From contig CAIIXF020000012.1 of assembly GCA_903813345.2 (NCBI GenBank), positions 3,639,318-3,703,317 of the forward strand: DNA of 64,000 nt, read 5' to 3'. This DNA comes from Owenia fusiformis (taxonomy: Eukaryota; Annelida; Polychaeta; Sabellida; Oweniidae). The translations under genes were made by a program, and so were the position numbers. Positions 44,901 to 57,200 of this stretch are shown in pieces (position 1 is the first letter of the stretch; every line of letters starts with the position of its first letter). A model generated the notes under the pieces. It ran no database searches. It had not been told where the DNA came from and worked only from the letters and a program-made list of their open reading frames with translations.

Positions 44901-47900
44901 TGGCCTTATGTGTGTTATTTTATGATATTTGCTATATATTTCGTTTGCCAGCCAGCCATTTCTGTTCGATGGGATTCGCTACGCTTTGGCGTTGCCGTTG
45001 TTCTGGTTGGTCAAATGCCAGACATTAAAATGAGTGATCCAGTTGGAATGTAGTAGCTTGAATATCGATGTTTCTTCACCCTCTAGGCAAAGATGATGGT
45101 GCAGATGGCGATGAAAAGAAAAAGCGCCAAACAAGGGGTGGGAGAGGAGTTATCAAAGCCAAGAAGAAGGCAGCTGGCCCACAGAAAGTGTGTTTGGCTC
45201 GACAATGTCGTCAAAAAAGAAAATATAGCACAATTATAACAGGCTTAGCAACATATGGTGAGTGGGAGAATGCATACGGATTGATGTAATGGGATGTTTT
45301 AGATACAGAATTTATTCCAATGGAAATATGCATATCTCCCATGCATTTTTAAAATTGATCACATAACAGATGCATCCCATTTTATTAAACCTTAGTGCCC
45401 CACAGGAAATTTTGTCTCGAACTTCGAAATTACATCATGTCACTAATTTTTACTTATTTTCCATGAAATTCGGAACACACATTCTCTGTTGTATTCCTAT
45501 CACTAAAAAACAATTTGTTTTTCTTTAAACCTTTTATTTTAGAAAATACATTTATTTAGAAAAATGTGTACTTTTTCAATTTACTTTTACAAAAAAATTA
45601 GCGAATGCTTCTAAAGTCTCTAATTCGCTGCAAGACACATTTTATGCTTGAAGACACTCCTCAAATGACAGAGGACCAACAATTATGCGACCATACTGGT
45701 CCCTTGGTGAGTCAAGTGGATGCTATCTACATACACTCTGCTGGATGGCTTTATTGAACAGCTCTCCAGGGTTAAGCATATGTTCAAAATGGGGTAGCAT
45801 AACTACAGTACATTGATACTGGCACTTTCCAGTTTTGTAAAGTATGCATTTGTAGGGTTGAAAGACTCTGAAACAAATCCTTCTATACCCTTCATACTTT
45901 TTAGAACTGACGATTCCTGCATGTTCTGTGTAACACATATTACCTGCAATTTGCTGCAATTTTGCTACATTTTTGCAAAAAATCAGAAATCAATACAAAA
46001 ACTCTTTTGGTCACCATAACCTCTAGATGTGACATTTAAAAAAAACAAAAAAAGTTGAAGTGTTAGGAGTCCAAAGAACATGTGTTTCAAATGTCATGAA
46101 AGAATTCTAAAAATTAGTGACATAAATAATTTTGTAGTTTGCGACAACATTTCCTGCAGTGTACTATTTTGTGTTTTGATTGGTTTATTATGTCACCACG
46201 AGACTCTAGCGGTAACTTGTTGTCATATCCACCATTTTTTACATCCTGTGATCATCAATAATTCCGAACATGTGCTGATTGATGAATACTCAATATTTTT
46301 GATTTTATATAGGCGTTATTTGAACAAGAAGTTCGCTTTGATTACTTTAAAACTTTAATTGATGTCAGCAACATATTCTCTTAACCCTTTCACGACGATT
46401 ATAATCTAAGGCTCCTTTTGGCATAAATATTTTTTTTATTTACATACATCAATGAAATGACAATATCTCCAGTTTTATTCAGTATTTTTACACAAAATTT
46501 TGACAAGTAGTTGACATTGTGATAATGCTTATTCATAATTATATTTTAGTGGTAAAATTTAGAGTATGGGTCCTGCGAAATATGTCATTTCCAGTTTTTA
46601 CCTAAAAACTGCTCTTACTTATCTGTCACCAGGCCAACATTTTCCTCTTATATTCACGCCGGGAAAGGGTTAACTCCTATTGATAGCATTCATCCCAAAT
46701 TGAATCTACTTCCTGAAGTCGCAATGTGCCTGTAAAATGTACATATTAGAGATTTGTTATAATGCTACTAAGGGAGCTCTTGCAGAACACTTAAGTTTGA
46801 CATGAAATGAAATTCAATTGCAGATATAGATCTGAAGGTTGCATGTAAGGCCCTGGGCCAGAAGTTTGCATGTGGGGCCTCAATATCTGGCCCTGATGAC
46901 ATTACCGTCCAGGGTGACATCAAAGATGAGCTATGGGACTTCATAGAAGAAAAGTGGCCACAGGTAAATATTGGCATCTTCAGTTATTCTGCTCTCATCT
47001 ATTGCAGGGAAGATAGAGAGATTGGAGATGAAGTACTGTACTCCCGGTTAATTTCGCGAGTTTTAATTTCGAGAATTTGAAGAAAAAGACAATTTTGTGG
47101 CTATTAAATTTTGCAATATATTTCACAAAGTACACCTTCTACTATGTTATCTTGGTCAATGACACGGTTCACCTTAACCTCTATTACATCGTAATTTTTT
47201 GGGGTTTATTTGATCTAATAAGCCACTGTAACAGACATTGTTACTTACTATCCCATTTATCACAGAAAAACACTTGACAAACATTTCACAAAACACAAAA
47301 TGCAATGGAGTCTCAGGTAATAAAAAATTTCACAAATCCCCAGGGATTGAATTGACAATTTCGCAAAAAGCGCGAAACTAAATCGCACGCAAAAAATACC
47401 AGGAGTACAGTATTGGGGCCTAAATTTCTCTTTTGTAAAGGCCTATTTCACACTCAACTTTACGAAAATTAGTAACTTAGAAAATTTTTGAAGGACTTTT
47501 TTGCTTAAAACTAGAAAATCTTTAAATAATGTGGGACTGGAGGTAAAAAATGATGAATGCATTTTGGAAAAGCTTGTTAACCTCTTGAATCCCAGGCTCT
47601 AAAATCGGTTGAAACCAGGGATTTTTTCATTTTTGCCACCTTTTGACATTAAAACAATTTTTGTGTAAATTGGATGAAATTTGTTCAAATAAGAGCAATT
47701 TTAGTGAAAAAATTTGTGACAGAATTTCTCGTCACTCTGGGTTTCAAAGTCATTTCTGAGGTGACGAGAAATCTCGTCACTCCAGGTAGTCAAGAGGTTA
47801 ATGGGTGGATAGCTTATAGTGATAGCTATAGCTCACCATATGAGCTAATAAATCACTTGAAATCTATTACTATAACTTCCCCAGCTCTTTCCAGTTTTGT

Positions 47901-48177
47901 GTATTGATAAGACCAGTCATGCCATTTTCATTAATACTAGATTGAAATACTAAGCTAGTATAAAATAACACCTGCTTAAGTTACAGTGCCAGTTTAAAGT
48001 ACAATACATGTTTTATTGGAGATGGTCAATTTTTAAATTTTCCAGCACTTAGATAAAAGTTACTGATGATACTCAAAATGATGATACTCAAACTCAAAAT
48101 GATGATACTCAAAATGTTTTCAGATTGATGAGGACAACATAGAAGATCTTGGAGATTTAAAGAAGGGAAAAACATAG
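41950..48177 (+). CDS. DENR: Density-regulated protein (translation re-initiation factor), complete
   Basis: Five coding exons: 41950-42058, 42809-42916, 45087-45257, 46824-46963, 48124-48177; total 193 aa (human DENR 198). With MCTS1, DENR binds the 40S subunit and supports re-initiation and recycling of post-termination complexes in the cytosol. The N-terminal zinc-binding-like motif is complete: Cys35, Cys38, Cys45 and Cys54 in MIYCGECSMPVEYCEY and YEKC. A Lys/Arg-rich linker follows (about 83-125, KKKRQTRGGRG). The C-terminal SUI1/eIF1-like domain has ITGLATYDIDLK, FACGASISGPDDITVQGD and FIEEKWPQ, and the end is NIEDLGDLKKGKT. All introns are GT-AG and phases agree (1,1,1,0). The ATG is just after an acceptor, so a non-coding first exon is likely. 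Confidence 0.96.
42465..42790. repeat. 15-bp minisatellite before DENR exon 2
   Basis: About 21 copies of TATGACTACACATGT, ending 20 bp before the exon 2 acceptor (TATTTATTTTAG). Variants are TGTAATG and GACCACA. Each unit has a TATGACTA word resembling a branch-point sequence. Long ORFs in several frames are artefacts of the 3n unit. Confidence 0.95.
42951..43439. mobile_element. TTAA-flanked inverted-repeat element carrying a tRNA-like sequence
   Basis: Exact 26-bp inverted ends (ACCTGCACATCGCTCCAAAA... and its complement ending TTTTGGAGCGATGTGCAGGT) are flanked by TTAA on both sides (42947-42950 and 43440-43443). The 489-bp interior holds a tRNA-like block at 43230-43300. TTAA fits a piggyBac-like mechanism. 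It lies in DENR intron 2, 34 bp after the exon 2 donor. Confidence 0.8.
43230..43300 (+). repeat. tRNA-like sequence with pol III boxes
   Basis: TGGTAGCCCAGCGGTAGAAT resembles an A box and CCCGGGTTCAAATCC a B box; a TTTTTT run follows at 43299. The anticodon arm does not have T33 and the acceptor is weak, so it is probably a tRNA relic or SINE head rather than an active tRNA. Confidence 0.55.
43674..44999. mobile_element. Large repeat with YY1-like motif arrays, copy in DENR intron 2
   Basis: Starts ATTATCCCATCGAACGAAGT, followed by a (GTCC)n/(GTAC)n tract at 43717-43778, and ends GTTCGATGGGATTCGCTACG then GCGTTGCCGTTGTTCTGGTT. The interior has at least five units of about 135-145 bp with GGCGGCCATTTTGAAAAATG, AGTAGTGGAGCGATTTTGTT and AAGCATGGCACACTGTCTAA. 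Other copies: 48460-48655 (partial), 56547-59103 and 62861-64000. No transposase. Confidence 0.8.
45258..46823. other. DENR intron 3, no further features
   Basis: No gene or clear repeat is seen. Short ORFs lack splice context. Confidence 0.4.
47036..47410. mobile_element. TA-flanked MITE
   Basis: Left CTGTACTCCCGGTTAATTTC and right ACCAGGAGTACAG are inverted and abut TA on both sides; inner TTTCGCGAG / CGCGAAACT also pair. 375 bp in DENR intron 4. Confidence 0.65.
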
Positions 48178-48459
48178 GAACAGTTACCAAAGCAACTCTC
48201 ATCTACTCCCTAGTAACAACAGAAAACATTATTCTTTGCTCAGCTAAGAGTTTTAAGCCATCAATACTAGATGACAAAACATTTAAATATAAGAATAGAC
48301 CCTAAAAATTCAAGATTAAAAAATAAGAAGCCATACAATGGTATGATACAATTCTCGTATCATGTTATACTTTCAATAACCACTAATGTGTCCAGATGAA
48401 TAGAAAATTATATTTATATTCAGTTGTGATGATAATACATTTTGCAAAACTAAACAGCA

Positions 48460-48655
48460 ACGCAAATCCCATCGAACAGCCATGGCTGGCATTTTTACAA
48501 ACAAAGTATATAGCAAAAAATGGCAGCCATTTTCAAAATGGCCACCTACCAAAAGTGTCATTAAACAGTCTGCCATGTTTATAGTATTCAAATATGAACA
48601 AAATCGCTCCACTACTTTTCGAGTTATAGTAAAATGGCTGCCATTTTTCAAAATA
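48460..48655. repeat. Partial copy of the YY1-motif repeat
   Basis: AATCCCATCGAACAGCCATG, then GGCAGCCATTTTCAAAATGG and CTACTTTTCGAGTTATAGTA. Right part missing; lies 280 bp after the DENR stop. Confidence 0.75.
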
Positions 48656-48717
48656 TATAATAATAAGGATAAAAATACACCAAAAAGGCTGGTAATAAAC
48701 TCTCATGGGAAGGGCAC

Positions 48718-48966
48718 CATCCTCCTAAGCAAGTATCCAGAATCCATATCTCCTTCTTCCCCCTGCTATAACCAATTTGGAAGCGCCCGATTAAACTGAA
48801 TCACATGATCTAATTATGCGCAATGATTTATACATGATTTCTGTCGCAGTGTTGCGACAGCCAATCAGATTGCGAGTTCTTAATCGGGGAAATGCTAACT
48901 GCTTATCGCAGGGGGTAAAAAGAGAGAATCATATTCTGGATTTTGAAGCCCTGTGATTGGAGGATG
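48718..48966. mobile_element. hAT-like MITE, copy 2
   Basis: A 249-bp copy of 11274-11520. Flanks AAGGGCAC and AAGGTCAC form an 8-bp duplication with one mismatch. Confidence 0.75.
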
Positions 48967-49214
48967 GAAGGTCACTTGATCTCATTGAAACAGCTACAGC
49001 CAAACTTCACATTTTTTTCAAAAAATGATTATTTAAAGTTCAAGGTGCATTGATGAACCTGAGTGGCAGTATCTTATGAATTATTTATTTTAAATTTGAA
49101 GAATAAAATAACAATGGGAACACCTACTTATAATTGTGTGATTCAGTTCTTTTTGTCTGTGAAAATGTTTGTAGAAGCTCCCTATTTGGAAAATGGTCAA
49201 ATTATTATACTGTA

Positions 49215-49608
49215 CAGGGTGTCAGTAGAGTGAGTCTCTACAATTTCAATACTTTGTATCGTAATTGTAGATACAATTTCAATACAAACATTTATCGTAT
49301 ACTCTGTAAAATGAAGCCCTCTGATTGGTCAGTTCAGAGATTGTCCCCGTTGATCATCTCCGTCGCAATACAGAAAATATTGGTACGCAGGGGACAATCT
49401 CAGTAGCAATACAGAGCATCACACGATAAAAACGTTATTGAATGATTTGAAGTGCAATACAGGATATGTTCTGTCTCGATATTCTGTATTGGCACTCGAC
49501 TTCGTCTCATTCCAATTCAGAATTTCTCGAGCAGAATATGTCCTGTATTGCACTTCAAATCATTCAATAACTTATAGTATCGTAATTGTAGACTTTGTGA
49601 ACACCTTG
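49215..49608. mobile_element. Mariner-like MITE with inner palindrome
   Basis: CAGGGTGTCAGTAGAGTGAG at the left and GTGAACACCTTG at the right follow or precede TA. The interior has a palindrome (GATTTGAAGTGCAATACAGG at about 49443 and its inverse at about 49545). Confidence 0.65.
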
Positions 49609-49612
49609 TACA

Positions 49613-50850
49613 TGTACACTGTAGCCAGAAGACTGATTGGAGAACTGAGCACCTGAGTTCGAGTTGCACAACTAATGTATACCCAACAGTCCCCCAATGA
49701 CCCATCCCCCTAGATGTCTAATGATTAAATGAATCTATCTCTCTGGCCATAGTTCTACATCAAGGACTTCCATTGTTTTATCAAATAATTATCATATAAC
49801 ATGAGAACTTTTCACTATTTCTACAATGTTTTATTCTATACAGAATATATGATAATATTTACATCATTAACAGTACATGTACCATTATACATGACAGGTA
49901 TGAATACAAGACGAAGAAATACATGAGGAATACATGAAATACAGAAATACATAAAAGAAATTAATAAAAGTAATAAAATGAAAAGTCAGTTTATGCTTTT
50001 CACTATCATCATAGATCTCAGGAATAAAAAAAATAAAAATCTATTTACGTTTTTTTCCACCTAACCATCAAAATAGAGGCCAGGATATAGAGATTAGATA
50101 CAAGTACCATTCAAAAAACAAAATGTATCTGAAATCTGCACATGCTTTTCACCATCATATGGATATCAGGAATCCAATATCCTCTCTCATTTTTCAGATA
50201 TAGAGGTCAAGAATATCATTTATAAAAAACACAAAAAAAAAACACAATCTGTACATGCTTTTCAATCCTATCTCAATCAGTAGAGGAAAATAGCCTCCTT
50301 TATACATGATTGCATGGGTCTAGAGGCTGATTGCAAGGCTACTCATGTGATGTGTCATAAATATGAGGAAATGACCCCAACAAATCCACATTTCCTTATT
50401 TGGCAATATTAATTGAATTTCTGAGAAAAAATAACAGCTTTATGTCATAACAGTTTGATTAACAGCTTTAGGTCTTAAATTCTTAACAGTAAGCCAAACA
50501 TCTCATAAAATATCTTGGTTTAATCATCAATTAGAGGTCTCACTTTGTTATACAAGTTCATATTCACCGTGGCATTTAAAAATCCTCAACATAACATTGA
50601 CCTACACTTCAAAAATATTTCTGTCGATTCTCCAAATTGTTTATGAAGTTCACAAGGTTTAAGCAATTTTTTATGCTTAGTGTCTGAACTAATTATTTTT
50701 AATTTCTGATGTTAATGATGAAATGTCATTCAATCAATACAATGACTTGTTGGCAAAAAAGAAAATGTTTTTGGTTTTCAAATTCAAGTTAAAGAAGGTT
50801 TTCAAATTGATCTACAATAAGTTCATGTAAATGTGTTCGGAGTTTTAACC
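49613..50850. other. DENR-RPA1 intergenic stretch
   Basis: No supported gene. Probably holds the 3' ends of both convergent genes; poly(A) sites are not certain. Confidence 0.4.
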
Positions 50851-51105
50851 ATATATGGCATTACTCTGTGTTTTACACCATATATGGCATTACTCTGTGT
50901 TTTACACCATATATAGCATTATTCTGAGTAAACCTGTATGGCATTATTCTGTGTTTTACACCATATATGGCATTACTCCGTGTTTTAACACCATATATAG
51001 CCATGGCATTATTCTGTGTTTTACACCACATATGACATTACTCCGTGTTTTAACACCATATATGGCATTACTCTGTGTTTACACCATATATGGCATTACT
51101 TGATC
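50851..51105. repeat. About 29-bp minisatellite
   Basis: About eight copies of ACCATATATGGCATTACTCT with GTGTTTTAC. Each unit holds the CCATATATGG palindrome, which matches a CArG box (CC[A/T]6GG). Confidence 0.85.
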
Positions 51106-51217
51106 GATCTCTTTGTATTTTACACTTCAAATCTGAAGTTCCATACCTCCTCTAATAAAGTTTAGTCACAATTAGTCAGAACAAATTAGTCACAAGTTTT
51201 AATTAGTCATAATTAAA

Positions 51218-54200
51218 TTATTTGGTGGTTAGCCTCTGAATGTCCTCTATGAGCTTCTTGCTGTATTCTTCATGGTTTACGGGGCTTACATTCACACAGA
51301 CAGTCTTCAGCCGAGACTCCTCCTGAAAGAACAAATTAATTGGAGCTCAAGAGGGGGAATATCCCAGAATTCATAGATGAACCTATCGCCCTGTAAAGAT
51401 AGAGTTATAGAAGGTCATCTTAACACAGAGTAAGGTTCATTCATGGATTCTGGGATATTCCTCCTCTTTTAGACCTCTGTAGATCAGTCAATAGCAGTGT
51501 GTACACACGGAAACATTTGTAAAGGAAGCACCTTCGATACCTTAATTTTTCCACTTTATATACCTCAGTTTACATTAAAGTTCAGTTTAAGTTCATGGAA
51601 AATTGGACTTTGAAGTCTTTAATTGATAAATTCACATTGTATGTAAATTCACATTGTACGTAAATTCACAGTGTACATAAATTCACAGTGTACATAAATT
51701 CACAGTGTAAGTAAATTCACAGTGTAAGTAAGTTCACATTGTATGTAAATTCACATTGTACGTAAATCCACATTGTACGTAAATTCACATTGTACGTAAA
51801 TCCACATTGTACGTAAATCCACATTGTACGTAAATTCACATTCTATGTAAATTCACACTGTATGTAAATTCACATTCTACGTAAATTCACATTCTATGTA
51901 AATTCACATTCTATGTAAATTCACATTCTATGTAGATACTAAATTCACATTCTATGTAGATACTAAATTCACATTACATGTAGGTTATGTTGACTGCTAT
52001 ACTTACATTGTATGTTTCCATCTTGGTTCTGAGTTTAAAAATGAACTGTTTAAATGTGGCCTCTTGGAATAAGTTGTCAAAGGCTGTCTCATCCTGAAAA
52101 CATAAATATACAACTATCATTTATATTTGTATTAGAGAGAATTCTGAATTCATTGTGTGGTTTTGAGAAGGTTTTGGAGGGAAAATGATTCCCTAACCCA
52201 TAATGTTAGCTCTAAAATTACCTCTGAATAGTTTTTCTCAATAGTTTTTTCAGTTCAACAGACCCTCCCCCACTGCTGGGTGTGGTCACAATCCAAGTTA
52301 TAAATCAATTCAAATCAACAGCCCTGACACACTTGCTTTACCAATCAGAGAGCAGAAAGAAACATAAATTGATGTAGGTTGTAGTTGCTGAACAATGACT
52401 TCAGAGGAAATGACCATATATAGAAAGTCGTCCGCCTTCTGACGGCAAGCTCTGATTGTCTTGGTGAGTTCAAAGGTTTTTCTAGCTGAAAGAGTGACGA
52501 TGAAACTTAGGAAGCAAAGTAAAATGAATGGGGAGGTAGAAAAATGAAGAATTGAAATATGTAATTGATAACTATGAAATAAACCTATTGAAAAAACTCA
52601 TACCAGTAGAATTGACAAGGCATTAACACGGTGTCCAACCCAAAAGCTCTTACATGCATGACGGAGCATTTCATTACTGAAACTAAACAAAGAAATGCTC
52701 TGTCGTGCATGTAAGAGCGTTTGGGTTGGACACCGTGATTAACATGATAAAACGTCAGTATGTTATATAATGTATATTAATCAAGGAACCAATGTATATC
52801 AAAGAAACTGTAAACATGAATAGTGACAAAGACAATTTCCAAGTTGTCAACTGTTGGGAGCCAATGCTCGAGAACAGGAAGTGAATAAATAGTTCTGAAG
52901 ATGGCATCCGTAGGCTACCGAATGTCAATAATGTTTTTCAGGTAATGTAGGGACAATTAATTAGTTTGTGAATTTTTCAGTAACTGTTAAACTAGTTTTT
53001 ACAAATGTTTTTTTGACTTTTGATTGTCCAATGTTATTTTGTGTTCTTTAAGGAAGCCATTTGTATCTCTGGTTCAACGCTCTTTATAGCTGTATTCAAA
53101 TGGCCACCATTAAAATCTGCACACAGGACACTTTTGAGTGTTTTTGAGTGTTCATCAATTGTTTCATAGGTCGTTTAACTGGTACTGGAGTAATTGGTTC
53201 CTTTATATCTGCCTCCAAATCTGTAAATATATCTTTTGATTCTTAACTATTTCAATCTTGTTTTGCATCATTTGGAAGTTTAATTGGTATCTCTAGTTCA
53301 ACGGTTTTGGTTCCTTGAAATCTGCTTCCAAATCTACTGTTATGTAATCATATGACTCTTGATTCTGGTCTGCAGCATTAAGAGGTCTTAGTGGTCCACT
53401 CAGAGTTGCTGTATCTTCTCTCTCTTGATTTTGATCATCTTCATTTGCCTCAGATATGCCACTTATCTGCATATCAGGTTTAGCTGGTTTTCGTTTTTCA
53501 AGGGCAGTTTCCATAACTGCAGATGTGACTTGCGAATCTCGGACTTCTTGTTTTGATCTTTTTGGAGGTCTACTAGGGGCGGTATCAGTTTTCTTGGGAG
53601 GCAACGCGGGAACTTTGGAAACTTGTGAAACTTTTTGTGGTACATTTGCATATATCGACTCGTCATAAGCAGAACTTGCTAGACTTGTATTGTCTATGTC
53701 GTTCAAGTCGTTTTCAGTTTGTGATTCATTTATCACCACACCTTCAGGCAATCCAAAGCCATCGTTTATATCACTGTTATCTGACCATTCTTTCTCCTTT
53801 TCAAGTATTTCTGGGATAAGCTCAATAACCTTCACACGATCATTGGATTTACAAATCTTTTCTATCTGGCACATTTCATTTTCAATGCTTTCCTTTTCCT
53901 TGTTAAACTTTTCAATACTTTGTTTAAACTTCTCGATAATGACATCACATTTCTCAATTCTGTTTTCTCCGAGAATGTTCAGTTCTATTGTCAAGTTTTT
54001 CACATCATCTGACTTTTCTTTCATGGTTACTCTTCCGTGTGAACTATGGTCTGTATTGCAGCACGCTTCACAAATTGGTGTTGCATCGTCCACACAGTAA
54101 TATTCTAAAAGTTTATCTCTGTGTGTAGCACATGAACGCATTTCATCTTGTGCCATTAGAATTGTATCATCTGGTTCTGGTATAAATGCGGGATTAACTA

Positions 54201-57200
54201 CACTTAATTCATCAGGGTTAGTGCATTCAGAATGGGATAAATCCAGCCAGCTGTGTGATCGATTCTCTTTCAACAAGTCATGTGCTCGTCTACAACGTCT
54301 GCAAAACCTCATTTCACAATTGGCACATTGCTTTATGGCAGGTTTTGGATCAGAGTTGCAATTTTCACATTTTCTCGATTCTTCTCCCTGAGAAGAGCAT
54401 TTGAAAACATCAAGGATTTCAGATGGAGCCTGGCCCATGATCTTAGCACTTTAGTAAACAAAATACTGATTGAATAATAACATGCTATTGATATATTCAT
54501 ATGTAAGAATAATGTAGGTAAGATGTGAATCTATGAATTTCTACTTATTGATTGGATGAAGTGCTGTTACCCATGCTTTATGATAATAAAAACAAGGCAT
54601 TTACATGACAACATGTCACCACCTGATAACACCTGATACTTTGGATATTTTAAAAAATTGACATGGTGTTGATGTTTGGTCGAGTGGGTTGAGTTGACTT
54701 GGGGTTGAGTTTTACTGGGTTGAGTTGACTTGGGGTTGAATTTTACTAGGTTGAGTTGAGTTGGGGTTGAGTTTTACTGGGTTGGGTTGACTTGGGGTTG
54801 AGTTTTACTGGGTTGAGTTGACTTGGGGTTGAGTTTTACTGGGTTGAGTTGACTTGGGGTTGAGATGATCTGTCACTGTGTTGATTAATCATGACCTTTG
54901 TATGCAACTGAGGTGTCATGTCAATTTATCAAGCTTTTTACTTCAAAACCAGAAGTCTCTTATCATCTTTATTTACATGTATTTGATTCAATTAGGTTAG
55001 ATACAAGGCCACTGTAGATGAAGGTATGCTCACCAGATAAGATTTTTCTTGGTGCTCTATTTTATGTATAATGTGAGCATTTTGATTGCCATTTTGCTTT
55101 TGTTCATTGTTCATGATGGAGACAAAGTTCATATGGATTCAACTGTTTTACTAATGTAAATAGGCAATCCCTTGGATGAATCGCTTCTTTAACTGTTCAA
55201 ATGTTGATTTTATTAATGACACAAATTCGCTAGATATTTATGATTTATTAATACAGGGTGGTCCAAAAAATGTATACATTTTTATTATCTGAAGTAAACG
55301 CCATATTAACAACACTGAATCCATTCAAGTTATTGCATTCAGAATTTCAAACAGAATGTCTGATAAAGGCATAGGGGTCAACATATTCTCCCTAATGTTC
55401 TTAGTACAGTACCGATGGCACTTCCATTAACCATCACACTTATCCATAACCAGGAAGTAAGAAAAATGAGTATTTTAGTCATTCAAATCAGGCACGTCTC
55501 TTTCAGATATGATTCTCTTTCAGATATGATTTCAGATATCATATCTATTTTTTGCAAATTAATAATGTCGGTTTGTAAAACTTCCCCAAATCTAAATATT
55601 TCTTACCCCACTATCTTTGACAGCTCCTATCTCTGATGCAGGTCTCCCAAGTAGGGTCTCTGCAGACTCTTGGAAACACGTGGCCCATTGCTGGTCTGTG
55701 TGGTCACTAAGACGCGCATTTAGGATCATACACCATTTATATGTGTCATACTCTTTGCTGCATTTTTCACATCTGTATGTACCATTGTTGTTATCTACCA
55801 GCTTCTTGTTGCAGCTTTCACTTGGACATGCCTGAAAGTCAAAGTAAACATGAAAGTAGGGGGTGGGGCAGGGGGAGGTATTATTACTTAGTGAGAATTT
55901 ATTTGTAAATCTATTTGTATCCAGATGAAATTGAAAAACCTTGAACATTGGGGATAATTAAAAATTGATCAATGAAGAAAAGGAACAAAATGTGTCAAGG
56001 ATACAGCCTGAAACCCCCAGGACTTATCATTAACCCATGACTTGCCCTTAACCCATGACTTACCATTAACCCATGACTTACCCTTAACCCATGACTAACC
56101 CTTAACCCATGACTTGCCCTTAACCCATGACTTACCATTAACCCATGACTTACCATATACATGCAGTTCTCACGCTTGAGAAACATGACAGTTGCCTTTG
56201 AAGTGAAATAATCTGCTTTATCACCATGCCCGAGATTCTCCGATACGACTTGGCTGAAGTTTTTCCAATTTGCGCTATGTCCTCCCCCAGATGATTGGCT
56301 GTCATCACGTTTATAAGTGTCGAAATCCATGCTTGACCCCACAGAATCGTACCACCCCCTCAGGGTATGGGCCTCTTCAATATCAGGATTAATTATCATC
56401 TGAGAGCTGCTTAAAACGGAGAGTGATCGCCCTAGAATTAAATGAGAAATTAGCTACAACTGTTACCACTTTTTATTTGATGAACAATGTTCATTTTGAT
56501 GAAAAATATAGTTTCACTGTGAGTCTGTTTGTTCATTTATAAACCAGAACAACGGCAACGCCAAAGCGTAGCGAATCCCATCGAACAGAAATGGCTGGCA
56601 TTTTTACAAACGAAATATATAGCAAATATCATAAAACAACACACCAGAAAGGCCACCATTTTCAAAATGGTTAGCCAAGTTGTCATCAGAAGAAATAATA
56701 TGCTTTTAGTAGCCACCTATAAAATTTTGGAAAAATCGCACACATGTACTTGTGAAATAAGTAAAAAATGTAAAAATGACAGCCATTTTTTAAAAGTGTC
56801 ATGAGACAGTGTGCAAGGCTCGTGAGTATTCACATATCAAATATGAACAAAATCGCTTCACTACTTTTCAAGTTATAGTAAAAACGTAAAAATGGTGGTC
56901 ATTTTTCAAAATGGCCGCCTACTACCAGGGGTTTCAATAAATATTTTTTCAACAGGCCTTCGGCAATTTCAACAGGCTGAATTTTTTTGACCATTCGCCG
57001 CTCGCTTCGCTCGCATTCTCGTTCATATTTGGAGTTAAATATTACCCCTTGCGCTTCCTCACTGTGACATAAAACGATAAAATCAGTATTTTCCTGTCAC
57101 TTTAATACAAACTGTATATGACCAATAGATCTATTTGACTTGTTCATTACTTTATGTGTTTTTTAAATGTTGACTCATGTAAATTAATAAACTCAATATT

